This document shows positions 1 to 9,430 of a stretch of DNA of 64,000 nt, in pieces (the first letter of the stretch is position 1; each line of letters opens with the position of its first letter). The notes under the pieces were generated by a model, which made no database searches, was not told the origin of the DNA, and worked only from the letters and a program-made list of their open reading frames with translations. Source of the stretch: Rhizobiales bacterium Y(2018) (lineage in GTDB: Bacteria > Pseudomonadota > Alphaproteobacteria > Rhizobiales > Aestuariivirgaceae); contig SCPD01000001.1 of the NCBI GenBank assembly GCA_005502925.1, positions 372,001 through 436,000 on the forward strand. The letters run 5' to 3'. The translations under genes were made by a program, and so were the position numbers.

Positions 1-1
1 G

Positions 2-184
2 AAAATCGTCGAGAAGCCTGTCGAGGTGATGGTTGAGAAGGTTGTAAAGGAGATTCTATATATTCCGCTGCTCACCGACGATCCTGCCGCGGTGAAACGA
101 GCGCTAACCGACGCTATCCCCGACGAAATAGTCAACCTCGTCAAGATCACGACGAAGGACGCACCGCGTGCAAGTGAGACATAA
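2..184 (+). CDS. 3' end of an unknown protein (truncated by window start)
   Basis: An open frame runs from the first bases of the window to a TAA at 182-184 and gives the last 60 residues of a protein. The visible part is charged and has a Val/Glu/Lys-rich start (KIVEKPVEVMVEKVVKEIL) that could be helical or coiled-coil, followed by a short acidic-basic tail. I do not recognise a family. The next gene starts at a GTG 17 bases before this stop in another frame, so the two are probably one transcription unit and may be translationally coupled. The N-terminus lies outside the window. Confidence 0.5.
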   Translation, partial: KIVEKPVEVMVEKVVKEILYIPLLTDDPAAVKRALTDAIPDEIVNLVKITTKDAPRASET

Positions 185-1859
185 TACAGCTCTTCTTGAG
201 CAAGCAGTAGAGCACATTGTCCGAAGTGCCGCTATTCCTACGCTCAAGGCGGAAGCAGAAGCCAACGAAAGAACAATGCGAGCTCAAGCGTTTCGCAGAC
301 TTGCCTCAGGGTGTGCAATAGCTGCCGCGGCCATTGGGATCGGAATTGGTGTATATCTAGCCAAGGATCAACTTGTTGAAAACCGAGATTCTTCCGCGCG
401 AAATATAGAAGTGCAACCGAAACCAGAAATGGCCCCTGAACCTAAGCAAGACGCACGACTACCACCGATCGAGGAAAGCCAAGATCCTGAACCTCAAACT
501 GAAATTGTCACGACCAACTACAGCATCTTCACTAACAAGACCATTTCAATGCTCGGAAGGCAGTGGGATATAGAGGCCGGACATCACTTTGAGAGTGAGC
601 GGGACCCACAATGGACACGAGCGTGGTGCTATACTTCGGCAGAGGTCGATGGCGTTGCAATCAAAATAGACCTTTTGCATCGCACTTCCCCTACAGCAAA
701 GCCCATCGGGCCAGTTGCGACAGAAAAGACGCTCCGAGAGGCCGGGCTAACCGAATTAGATGCCTTGGGTCTCGCTACCAAATGCGCATGGCTGGACAAT
801 CGCACCTTTAACCTGACCGATATCATCCCTGCACCTGGTCGGCCTCAGCCATCACCTAACCAGATTCCAAGCTTCAATTTGGTTGGAATGAGTCTCACTT
901 TTAAGGGGCCAATTGAGGACAATTTTTTATCGAAACTGATGGGATTTCAATTTCGTGAACTTCAGATTGACAGCCCAGGTGGTTCAATTGTTCAAGCAAT
1001 GGAAGGCGGCCGATATCTGAGACAGAAGGGTGTAATGGTCACAACTACATCCGAGTGTCTCTCAGCTTGCGTATTGGTATTAGCAGGTGGACTCGTGCGC
1101 GAAGCTGAGCCCCGCGCGAGAATTGGTGTTCATCGATTTTACTCTTCCGTTTCGATAGACGGGAAAGCTGCGACTGAGGTAGCGCAGCAGATGTCCTCAG
1201 AGATATTGCAGTATCTATCTCAGATGGGGGTCGATGCCGAACTCTTTCATAAAATGGCGTCTGTCTCCTCCGACCAGATGGTATTTTTATCACACGACCA
1301 GCTCCAAAGTTGGAATCTGCTTGGCAGCAAGCGTGGCATTGTCGAACGCAAACTGGATTTCGAGCCATCCGTCAAAGGCGATACAGGTGCCGTGACCACT
1401 GAACTGCACAGATTCTTGGGCCGAGACGTGGGAGGGGGTGACTATCAAAAATTAAGCAAGGTCAATCTCTCTGATTGTGAAGACTCTTGTAAGCGGGACA
1501 ACAAATGCCGCGCACTGACTTATGATAGGTGGAACAAACTGTGCTTCCTAAAATCGGAGATTGGTCTCCTACGTCGTGAGCCTAGGAGCATAGTTGCAAC
1601 CAAGTCCGGTATAGATGTGAAGTTCAACACCGATAGCGTAACTTTTCTGCAACGAAAGAACCGCGCGTTTCCTGATAAGCCTTTTCGCACCGCTCCGGCA
1701 GGCAGCTTCAGCGAATGCCTCTCAATTTGCACCGCTGAGGATGAATGCGAGGCCATCAACTACTTACATGCATCAAACTCCTGTGCACTTCTCAAAAATC
1801 TAAGCCCATATCGGGAGAGCCCTGGAACCGAACTAGGGATGAAACTTCAAGCGCCGTGA
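168..1859 (+). CDS. Membrane-anchored ClpP-like serine protease/hydrolase with two PAN-like domains
   Basis: The 563-aa protein has a short cytoplasmic N-terminus, one membrane segment at about residues 46-65, a Pro/Glu-rich linker to about 115, and an exported body. Residues about 265-330 match the periplasmic ClpP/crotonase-like family (COG3904-type): an SPGG loop at 269-272, a probable nucleophile in LSAC (Ser299), and GVHRF with a candidate catalytic His322. Two Cys-rich C-terminal segments at about 436-470 and 518-552 have the spacing of PAN/Apple modules, which usually bind protein or carbohydrate. The start is a GTG overlapping the upstream frame. Proteolysis is inferred from the fold motifs. 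The substrate is unknown. The gene is AT-richer than the right half of the window. Confidence 0.75.
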   Translation: MQVRHNTALLEQAVEHIVRSAAIPTLKAEAEANERTMRAQAFRRLASGCAIAAAAIGIGIGVYLAKDQLVENRDSSARNIEVQPKPEMAPEPKQDARLPPIEESQDPEPQTEIVTTNYSIFTNKTISMLGRQWDIEAGHHFESERDPQWTRAWCYTSAEVDGVAIKIDLLHRTSPTAKPIGPVATEKTLREAGLTELDALGLATKCAWLDNRTFNLTDIIPAPGRPQPSPNQIPSFNLVGMSLTFKGPIEDNFLSKLMGFQFRELQIDSPGGSIVQAMEGGRYLRQKGVMVTTTSECLSACVLVLAGGLVREAEPRARIGVHRFYSSVSIDGKAATEVAQQMSSEILQYLSQMGVDAELFHKMASVSSDQMVFLSHDQLQSWNLLGSKRGIVERKLDFEPSVKGDTGAVTTELHRFLGRDVGGGDYQKLSKVNLSDCEDSCKRDNKCRALTYDRWNKLCFLKSEIGLLRREPRSIVATKSGIDVKFNTDSVTFLQRKNRAFPDKPFRTAPAGSFSECLSICTAEDECEAINYLHASNSCALLKNLSPYRESPGTELGMKLQAP

Positions 1860-2182
1860 CTCCTGATTAGTTACGACCAGTCGTATTCAACCCATGAGCT
1901 CGTGCAGCGATATGAATATGGGATGAGCCACTTCGCTCCATAGCCACCAGATTAGGAGCACAATCGGCGCGATGACGCCGGTTGCAGCAATAAAACCCAT
2001 AGTAAAAGCTTGGCGCCTCCCGGCTCAGCGATCTTTCACGTGCGGCCAAAACCCTGGCTCCCCATTCAAGCTAGACAAAAGTAAATCGGTGGAAAACGCT
2101 TCCCATGACACGTTTTGTCACCTCGTTTAGCTAAAGATAGATTACCTTACGAAATGTTTGCCTTTATAAGACAGAAGAGTTG
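1860..2182. other. Intergenic region before the five-gene operon
   Basis: This stretch of about 320 bases separates the ClpP-like gene from the nuclease-helicase operon and must hold that operon's promoter if it is transcribed alone. The last 80 bases before 2183 are AT-rich, and a purine-rich AGAAGAG lies just before the start. I cannot assign -35/-10 boxes with confidence. The minus strand carries a 37-codon frame, described separately. Nothing else is evident. Confidence 0.5.
1887..2000 (-). CDS. Possible 37-aa single-pass membrane peptide
   Basis: ATG at 2000 to TGA at 1887 gives a 37-residue frame. It is strongly hydrophobic in its first half (ATGVIAPIVLLIWWLW) and ends in HELMG, so it looks like one membrane helix with a short polar tail. 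A GGGAGG lies about 15 bases upstream, farther than is usual for a ribosome-binding site. Small membrane peptides are common in defence islands, but a hydrophobic frame of this length can arise by chance. No homology is claimed. Confidence 0.2.
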   Translation of the reverse strand: MGFIAATGVIAPIVLLIWWLWSEVAHPIFISLHELMG

Positions 2183-4837
2183 ATGCATCAACGACACACA
2201 GTGGTTGTCCACGGCCGGTTGGCAATGCGCGAGCATCGCCTTTCCGCTGCCCGGAAGCGGTTGCACGGCCTACAGATAATGACTTTTGAGCATCTCGCGG
2301 CGCGGTTGGCAGGAGGCCTCTCTCGTCCAGTCGATGAAGGGACGTTAAGAGCTGCGATTCGGACTGTCTTGCCGAAAGTTGAGCTGGGTGAGCTCGACGG
2401 CCTGAAGTCGCTGCCTGGCATGGTGACAGCGGTTGTTGATACTTTGCGCAAGGCATGGCGCGCTGGTATCGATTTGCAAGCTCGCGCGCCTGAACATCCA
2501 CGTTTAGCGTCGATTGCGAAGCTCGAAGCGTCCGTGCTCGCTGCCATGCCACCGGCTATGATGCGTCCCACTGACCTCGTGGCGACGGCCATTGGCCGCC
2601 TAAATTATGTCGAGGCTTTGTTTGGGCCGATTGAGATTGTCGGGATTACTGAACTTTCGCCTTGCTGGCGACCACTTCTGCACGCGATCGCAGAGCGAGT
2701 GCCAGTTCGTTGGACTGCCGGGCCGCGACGGATTCCTGAATGGCTCCATAGAGGCGTTATCGACGTAGAACGCGGCCAGCCCCATAAGCCGGAAATTGTT
2801 GCCGTTAGCACCGCCACCACGTATCATGAGGCGATCGAAGCTATGCGGTGGGCGCGGCAGCTCGTTGCGTCAGGTAAGGCCGACCCGGCCGAGATCGCCA
2901 TCGCATCGGTTACGCCGGCGGATTACGACGACCATTTTCTCGCCTTGCGGGCCGACAGCAATTTCGACCTCCATTTCGTTCATGGCGTCAAAATCACGGC
3001 CTGTAGGGAAGGTCAGGCAGCCGCAGCCTTGGCGGATATCCTGGTTCGGGGATTATCCCAGACCCGGATGCGGCGCTTGGCGGCACTGTTGGCAGTCTAT
3101 TCTGGCCCGTTTCAGGAGCTGCCCGAAGGCTGGATGCGCATACTGCCAGCGGATGCCCCGCTGGCGTCCGCCCAAGCATGGACGCATCTGCTTGACCGCC
3201 TGACGGCCGCGGATTGGCCCGATGAGGTCGATCATGGTTCGGCGCTACGCGAGATCATCTTGTTACTGTCACAGGGCGTCGCGGCGGCCGAGGCCGTTGG
3301 CGAAAATCTGCTGCGCGGCAGAAGCTTGGCCATCTGGCGGAAAGCACTCGTTGTTGGATCGGTTGCATCGGTTGACCAGACATTGGAGACGCTGAAGCAG
3401 GATGATGGCGTGGACGCCTGCGTCTCAATCGCTTGGATGCCGGCGAGTGCGTTAGCAGCATCACCGCGCCGCTTCGCTCGTCTTCTCGGCCTCAATTCCT
3501 CCCGCTGGCCACGCGGCATTTCAGAGGATCGCCTCCTCTCCGATCACATCATCTCTAGTGCTGAGCTTGACCCACTCCCGGTGGGCTCGGCTGACCGGCG
3601 GGACTTCGCGACAATCCTCGCCACCAGTGAACGCCAGGTTGTCCTATCGCGGGCACGGCGCGACAGCGATGGTCGGCTTCTTGGCCGCAGCACCTTGCTG
3701 CAGGGGCCGCCCGACGAGATCTATCTGCGGCGCAACCGAGTGCCCGAACATGCCTTCAGCGAGACCGATCGGATGATGGCCAGGCCGCAGGAATTCCGCG
3801 CCTTGCCGCAAGCCGTCGCGGCGGCTACTTGCTGGCGTAACTGGCTTCGGGAGGAGCTCACGCCGCATGACGGGGTTGTCCGGGCCGATCATCCTGTTGT
3901 GCGGGCAATTCTGGAGCGCACCCAATCGGCTAGCTCTCTCCGCCAGCTCCTGCGAAACCCCCTCGGCTTCGTCTGGCACTATGGCTTGCGGTGGCGAGCA
4001 CCTGAAAGCACCAATGATCCGCTCGTCCTCGATCCGCTCGAGATGGGTGATCTTGTTCACCTCACTCTTGATCGGACGTTGCGCATACTGGAAGTCAACG
4101 GTGGACTTGCCGCTGCGACGGCGCTGCAGATCGCTGATGCCGTCGCTGGCGCGACTGCTCAAGTTACAGAGATCTGGGCGACGGAGCGCGCCGTGCCGCC
4201 GCGCGTGATTTGGCGACGAACGCTCGATGAAACGCGCCAACTCAGCAGGCGTGCGCTCACATTTGGCGATGAACGGCTGCCTGGCACCCGAGCCTTTGGC
4301 GAGGTGCCGTTCGGCGGAGCAGTGCCCAAATCCGACGTTGCACCACCCTGGATCGCTGCTGCCAGCGTCCAAATTCCCGAATCTGGCTTCCGGATCGCTG
4401 GTTACATAGATCGGCTTGATATCTCCGCCGATGGACGTCGTGCTCTGGTGCGCGACTATAAGACCGGTAAAAAGCCTGCGGACAACATTGTCCTGGACGG
4501 CGGTAGGGAGCTGCAGCGCTGCCTCTACGCGTTCGCCGCCAAGGCTATGCTGGGCGACGAGGTCGAAATCAGCGCTTCGCTCCTTTATCCACGCGACGAG
4601 ATCGATCTGCGACTTGACAATCCCGAAGCGACCCTCGTGGAGATCGCAGGTTACTTGCGCGCCGCACGCGCCAACCTTCTTTCCGGCGGAGCCGTGCTCG
4701 GGATCGATACGGGCGGCTCTTATGACGACCTCGCTCTTGCACTGCCCGCGAACGCAGCTGCTACCTACTGCAAACGCAAGGCTGCCGCGGCGACCACCCG
4801 TCTGGGCGACGCCACACAGGTCTGGGACGCTCCGTGA
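2183..4837 (+). CDS. PD-(D/E)XK nuclease, AddB/RecB-exonuclease-like (operon gene 1)
   Basis: This 884-aa protein resembles the AddB/COG2887 group. Its C-terminus carries a PD-(D/E)XK nuclease core at about residues 735-800: GYIDRLDI (metal-binding Asp) followed by VRDYKTGKKP (D-x-K), then a helix with RCLYAF. The N-terminal two-thirds resembles a degenerate superfamily 1 helicase fold, but no Walker A motif is visible, as in subunits that are structural partners of AddA. Start: TTG at 2180 and ATG at 2183 are adjacent, and I chose the ATG behind AGAAGAG. The stop overlaps the next gene (TGATG), so the pair is probably co-translated. The expected role is single-strand cleavage next to the UvrD-type motor encoded downstream. 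Confidence 0.8.
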   Translation: MHQRHTVVVHGRLAMREHRLSAARKRLHGLQIMTFEHLAARLAGGLSRPVDEGTLRAAIRTVLPKVELGELDGLKSLPGMVTAVVDTLRKAWRAGIDLQARAPEHPRLASIAKLEASVLAAMPPAMMRPTDLVATAIGRLNYVEALFGPIEIVGITELSPCWRPLLHAIAERVPVRWTAGPRRIPEWLHRGVIDVERGQPHKPEIVAVSTATTYHEAIEAMRWARQLVASGKADPAEIAIASVTPADYDDHFLALRADSNFDLHFVHGVKITACREGQAAAALADILVRGLSQTRMRRLAALLAVYSGPFQELPEGWMRILPADAPLASAQAWTHLLDRLTAADWPDEVDHGSALREIILLLSQGVAAAEAVGENLLRGRSLAIWRKALVVGSVASVDQTLETLKQDDGVDACVSIAWMPASALAASPRRFARLLGLNSSRWPRGISEDRLLSDHIISSAELDPLPVGSADRRDFATILATSERQVVLSRARRDSDGRLLGRSTLLQGPPDEIYLRRNRVPEHAFSETDRMMARPQEFRALPQAVAAATCWRNWLREELTPHDGVVRADHPVVRAILERTQSASSLRQLLRNPLGFVWHYGLRWRAPESTNDPLVLDPLEMGDLVHLTLDRTLRILEVNGGLAAATALQIADAVAGATAQVTEIWATERAVPPRVIWRRTLDETRQLSRRALTFGDERLPGTRAFGEVPFGGAVPKSDVAPPWIAAASVQIPESGFRIAGYIDRLDISADGRRALVRDYKTGKKPADNIVLDGGRELQRCLYAFAAKAMLGDEVEISASLLYPRDEIDLRLDNPEATLVEIAGYLRAARANLLSGGAVLGIDTGGSYDDLALALPANAAATYCKRKAAAATTRLGDATQVWDAP

Positions 4838-7800
4838 TGAATGCGCCGGTTACACTGCTCGCCGATGACGAGGCTCGACGCTCCGCCATTGCGATCCACA
4901 ATCGTTCATTTTTGGTGGAGGCCGGGGCCGGCTCCGGAAAGACCGCCGTCATGGCCGGCCGCATCGCTCTGATGCTAGCCGAGGGCATAGCACCTAAGAT
5001 GGTGGCCGCGGTCACCTTTACCGAACTCGCCGCAAGCGAGCTTCTCATCCGTATTCGGGAGTTCGTTGGTGAGTTGGCCGCGGGCCGCGTCCCCGCTGAG
5101 CTTCGAGTCGCCTTGCCCCATGGCCTTTCCGACACTCAACAACGCCATCTCTCGGCCGTCAGCATGTCCATCGACGACATTACCTGCTCGACCATCCACG
5201 GATTCTGTCAGCGTTTAATCAAGCCATATCCGGTCGAAGCTGACATAGATCCCGGTGCGGTAGTGATGGACCGCAATCAGGCGGATCTTGCTTTTACCGA
5301 GACCATTGAAAGCTGGCTTCGAGAAGAGCTTGCTGACGATACCGACGACCTCCTTGCCGAACTAGTCCTACAGGATCCCGACGAGACCGTCGGATTGATC
5401 CACAGGATTCTCGCTCACCTTCGCAACCATCGTGCGCTTACCGCCAACGCATCAGAAGTGCTGGCCGTCTTTGTTAATTCTTTCTGCCAGGCGGCAAGTG
5501 ACTTCGCGTCCTTTGTTCGCAACGCCGTCGTCAACGAGCCCGAAACCACCGATGTCGCGATGGGGTTCTCGGAAATGGCGAAGACGTTGGTGAATATACT
5601 GCCCGCGGAAGAGCCTGCTGATCTTGTCCAGTTACTACTCACACGACCCCGTCCCGATCTCTGCACAGCTACCGGTGACTTTCGGTCATACAAGAAGAAG
5701 GGAAAATGGCGCAACGCGGCCAAGATCACGGGTCTAGCCAAGGCCGACGGCGAACGTTTGAACGCTGCCGCTGAACGTCACCACGCCGCCTGTTGCGCGG
5801 CGTGGACGACGCTTTTGCAGGCTACTGCCACCCGGACTCTCGACGATCTCATCCGTCTCGTGCAGCCGGCGATGGATCGGTTTCGCGACTACAAGCGTTC
5901 CGCTGCGCTTCTGGACTTCGACGATCTCATCTTCGCCGCGCGCACCCTACTGCGCGATCATGAGGTGGTGCGGCGCGCACTCGCAGCCCGCTTCACTCAT
6001 GTCCTTGTTGACGAGTTCCAGGACACTGACCCATTACAGACCGAGATCTTTTGGCGTCTTTGCGGCGACCCTCCGTCGGGAGCCGACAATGCCGACTGGG
6101 GTAAGTTCCATATCCGTCCCGGCGCGTTGTTCCTTGTCGGCGACCCTAAACAAGCAATCTATCGCTTCCGCGGTGCGGACGTTACCACCTATATCCAAGC
6201 GCGGAATGCGCTTCTTGCGCAGGCACCAGATAGCATTCTGACCATCTCGACTAATTTCCGGTCATGCGAACCAATCCTGCGCTATGTGAACGATCGTTTT
6301 GAACTCCTGCTGTCGGCCGAGAATGGCCAGCCAGGATTCACAGCGCTGTATCCTTTCCATCCTCCACGTGACGAAGGGCTTTGCGTCATGGCCCTCGACA
6401 TCAAGGTGGCCGACGCGGACGGCAAGGCTTCAGCCGAGCGTCAGCGGGATGGTGAAGCGGAGGCGGTCGCTGATATGTGCGCGCGGCTGATTGGGAGTGA
6501 AGCAATAGTCGATCGCAAGACCGGTGAACGCCGCGCATGCAGGCCCGGTGATATAGCACTCCTAGCACCGACCGGAAGCGACCTGTGGCGTTACGAGGAT
6601 GCTCTGGAGCAGCGCGGCATTCCGGTCGCGACCCAAGCCGGCAAGGGCTTGTTTCGCCGTCAGGAGATCCAGGACCTAATTGCGCTCACTCGTGTCCTCT
6701 CCGACCGCCGCGACACGCTCGCGCTAGGCGCGCTGTTGCGCGGGCCATTAGTCGGCCTGACCGAGGAGGAACTGCTCGACATCGTTTGGACGCTGCCGCG
6801 GCCCGAAGACGCCCCGGACGCCCTGCCACGATTGGACCTTGGCGTCGCGCCAGAAGCCATCTTCCACTCCCATGCCCGTGATGTGATCGAGAAACTCCAG
6901 GCATTGCGCCGCAAGATCAATGCCACGACGCCACACGACCTGTTGTCGCAAGCGATCGACGTGCTACGTGTGCGGCCTACCCTTCTTCACCGCCACCGTG
7001 ATCAAGCTGAACGTGCTCTGGCCAACGTTGACCTGTATCTTAGCCTCTCCCGCGCCTATGGAGTCCGCGGCCTAGGCGCCTTCGCAGAAGCAATGTCGGC
7101 CGCATGGACCAACGAGTCGCGGGCCGTTGAAGGTCGCCCCGACGCCCAGGAAGAGGCGGTCGCGCTCTACACCATGCATGCCGCTAAAGGGCTGGAATGG
7201 CCGATCGTTGTGCCGATCAACACCATGACTCAGATCATCGCACCTGAAAGCGCCGTCACCGAGCGTGACAGCGGCCGATTCTATTGTCCAGTATTTGGCG
7301 TGAAGCCGACGGGATACGAAGCAGCGCGTCAGGCCGAGAAGGCTGAACTCGACCGCGAGCGCATCCGTCTCTGGTATGTCGCCGCCACGAGAGCGCGCGA
7401 ACTTTTGGTCCTGCCGCGGCTCGATGCCACCGCGAAGAGAACCGCTTGGATATCACTTCTCGATCTGTCGCTTGAAAAGCTGCCGGCGCTCGACCTTAGC
7501 CAGTCTCCACTCGAGCTCGGGGTTGGCACAGGAGCTGCGGAGAATAGGCAGACACGCGATGTTTTCGCTGCCGAAGCGGCGGAGATCGCCGAGCGTCAAC
7601 AGCGCATCGTTTGGGTGGCACCGAGTCGCGATGAAGGTCAGACGAACCCGACATTGCGTGCGGAGATGTCGGAGATCCTGACGCCAGATGTCAACGGCGC
7701 GCAGGTGGAAGACGGCACTATCCCGGCGATTCAGGGCGGTCGTGAGCGCGGAGCCATTCTACATAAGCTGATTGAGGAGGTTCTCACCGGCGAAACAGCC

Positions 7801-8244
7801 GAGAGGGAGGAGGTTCTCGTCGCGCGCGCCGAAGCCCTAATCCAGGCAGTTGGACGCGCAGTCGCCAAAGACCCTGCGCATGGGCTCGTGCCTGCCGAGC
7901 TCGCTGCCTGCGTCGTTCGTGCTCTCGCACTGCCGGAAATTATTGCCCTTAGGCCCAGTCTGTTGCCGGAGTTTCCTGTATACGCCTCAAGTTTGACCGA
8001 CGAACATGAAGAAGCGACCGCCGGCATTGCCGATGCAATCGTCTTCGATCCGGACGGAAAGCCTCAGGTAGTGGTGGATTGGAAGAGTGATGTCTCACCC
8101 TCTCCAGAGATACTTGAGCATTACCGCGCTCAGGTCCGCAGCTATCTCGAGGTAACCAAGTCCGCGCTCGGGCTCATTGTCTTGATGACCACCGGACAAA
8201 TTATCAGCGTTACACGACCTTTGTGCAATTCCACCGCGAACTGA
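4837..8244 (+). CDS. UvrD/AddA-like helicase-nuclease (operon gene 2)
   Basis: This 1135-aa superfamily 1A helicase has a C-terminal nuclease domain. Visible motifs are Walker A GAGSGKT (about 30-36), Walker B/motif II LVDEFQDTDP (about 390), motif III LVGDPKQAIYRFRGAD (about 430), motif V YTMHAAKGLEW (about 785) and motif VI LWYVAATRARELL (about 845). Near the C-terminus, GIADAIVFDPDGK followed by VVDWKSD forms a PD-(D/E)XK core (about 1063-1090). The length and layout match AddA. The ATG at 4837 shares a base with the upstream stop (a GTG at 4834 is possible). Pairing with an AddB-like partner suggests an ATP-driven DNA end-processing complex. The position in a defence cluster suggests attack on foreign DNA rather than housekeeping recombination. 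Confidence 0.85.
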   Translation: MNAPVTLLADDEARRSAIAIHNRSFLVEAGAGSGKTAVMAGRIALMLAEGIAPKMVAAVTFTELAASELLIRIREFVGELAAGRVPAELRVALPHGLSDTQQRHLSAVSMSIDDITCSTIHGFCQRLIKPYPVEADIDPGAVVMDRNQADLAFTETIESWLREELADDTDDLLAELVLQDPDETVGLIHRILAHLRNHRALTANASEVLAVFVNSFCQAASDFASFVRNAVVNEPETTDVAMGFSEMAKTLVNILPAEEPADLVQLLLTRPRPDLCTATGDFRSYKKKGKWRNAAKITGLAKADGERLNAAAERHHAACCAAWTTLLQATATRTLDDLIRLVQPAMDRFRDYKRSAALLDFDDLIFAARTLLRDHEVVRRALAARFTHVLVDEFQDTDPLQTEIFWRLCGDPPSGADNADWGKFHIRPGALFLVGDPKQAIYRFRGADVTTYIQARNALLAQAPDSILTISTNFRSCEPILRYVNDRFELLLSAENGQPGFTALYPFHPPRDEGLCVMALDIKVADADGKASAERQRDGEAEAVADMCARLIGSEAIVDRKTGERRACRPGDIALLAPTGSDLWRYEDALEQRGIPVATQAGKGLFRRQEIQDLIALTRVLSDRRDTLALGALLRGPLVGLTEEELLDIVWTLPRPEDAPDALPRLDLGVAPEAIFHSHARDVIEKLQALRRKINATTPHDLLSQAIDVLRVRPTLLHRHRDQAERALANVDLYLSLSRAYGVRGLGAFAEAMSAAWTNESRAVEGRPDAQEEAVALYTMHAAKGLEWPIVVPINTMTQIIAPESAVTERDSGRFYCPVFGVKPTGYEAARQAEKAELDRERIRLWYVAATRARELLVLPRLDATAKRTAWISLLDLSLEKLPALDLSQSPLELGVGTGAAENRQTRDVFAAEAAEIAERQQRIVWVAPSRDEGQTNPTLRAEMSEILTPDVNGAQVEDGTIPAIQGGRERGAILHKLIEEVLTGETAEREEVLVARAEALIQAVGRAVAKDPAHGLVPAELAACVVRALALPEIIALRPSLLPEFPVYASSLTDEHEEATAGIADAIVFDPDGKPQVVVDWKSDVSPSPEILEHYRAQVRSYLEVTKSALGLIVLMTTGQIISVTRPLCNSTAN

Positions 8245-8254
8245 AGGCGTAAGC

Positions 8255-9430
8255 ATGTCATCTCTTGCATGGATAGATTTCGACGAAGCCGAGCGGCAGC
8301 GCGCGCAGCGGATCATGGCATTCTTTCAAGAGCGCGAAAGCCGTGACGAACTGGGACTCGGCGCAATTCGTGATTCCATTTCAGATCATCTTTTTCCAGG
8401 GACGAGCACAATCCAAACTCGACTCCGATACATGCTGTTTATTCCATGGCTGTTTCAATTGCTGGAAGGATCGGATGCCACGGAAAGTCAGGTTCGCACG
8501 AAGGCCCGCGATCTCGAGACTGGGCTGGCCGATGCACTCAAAGCCGGAGGAGAGTCAAAGGGCATAATCGGGCGCGAAGCGGGCCGCGACCTTCTGAGAC
8601 TGCCTAGTTCGGTCTACTGGGCTGGCCTCGGCTCATGGGGTATCCGGCTCTTCCCCGGGTCAATCGAGAGCTTGCTTGTTTCGCATCATATTCTCGGACG
8701 ATCACGCGCATCACTGGGCAATGAGGACGGATCCGCTTCCCTAGCGCTATCCATTTGGACCAAAGCGCTTCCGCCTTCACCCAAAGACCTGCTCAAGCGC
8801 GCTGTATTTCGCCTAACTGTGGATGAGGCTCAGTTCATTGTCGATCGACTCATCGCCAATCATCCCAATTCACTTCTTACGATGTTGGCACGCGATCACA
8901 TCTACGATGAATGCGGCCATATTTGGGAGCACCCCCGCCTTTCTCTGTTTCCACCTCAAATCCGTCGACTTCTCAACCATGCTGATATTTTCTCTCAAGT
9001 CATGCACGGGGCCTCCCTGCTTTACAATCTTTCACTAAGCGAACTACGAAAAAATGCTGACTGGTCCGCTGATTATCGAGAGCAGATCCAAAACTGGAAG
9101 TCCGCGCTCAATCTGTCTGATATTCGCAATTGGTCGCTAGACGACTTTTGGGACACCGTTGCCCATCCAGCTCATACTATTCGTCCGGGAGCGAAGCAAT
9201 TCGTGAAGCAGTGGGTTCAACTTGTTAACACCCAAACGGAAACGTTTGAACCCACCTCCTCCGCCGGAACTATAGTGGAAGGACGCGAACGCCACCTCAA
9301 GACAACACAATCCCGTTACATAAATCGCGCCGCACGCGATAACTGGCGGGGCGCATCTGGGGTCGACCGCTTAGCTTTTCGCTGGAACCAAGCGAAATCA
9401 TACCTTTTGGACCTCGCCAATGTTGAATAA
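8255..9430 (+). CDS. DUF6361-family protein (operon gene 3)
   Basis: This 391-aa protein has the conserved N-terminus I associate with DUF6361: WIDFDEAERQR, then DELGLGAIRD (about 31-40) and FPGTSTIQTR followed by a hydrophobic LFIPWLF (about 47-66). The biochemical function of this family is unknown to me. No catalytic motif or membrane segment stands out. It lies 10 bases after the helicase-nuclease stop and overlaps the PLD gene by 11 bases, so it is an integral operon member. In other genomes this family tends to sit beside PLD-fold and helicase genes, so I infer a DNA-sensing or scaffolding role. That is an inference from context, not from sequence. Confidence 0.75.
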   Translation: MSSLAWIDFDEAERQRAQRIMAFFQERESRDELGLGAIRDSISDHLFPGTSTIQTRLRYMLFIPWLFQLLEGSDATESQVRTKARDLETGLADALKAGGESKGIIGREAGRDLLRLPSSVYWAGLGSWGIRLFPGSIESLLVSHHILGRSRASLGNEDGSASLALSIWTKALPPSPKDLLKRAVFRLTVDEAQFIVDRLIANHPNSLLTMLARDHIYDECGHIWEHPRLSLFPPQIRRLLNHADIFSQVMHGASLLYNLSLSELRKNADWSADYREQIQNWKSALNLSDIRNWSLDDFWDTVAHPAHTIRPGAKQFVKQWVQLVNTQTETFEPTSSAGTIVEGRERHLKTTQSRYINRAARDNWRGASGVDRLAFRWNQAKSYLLDLANVE

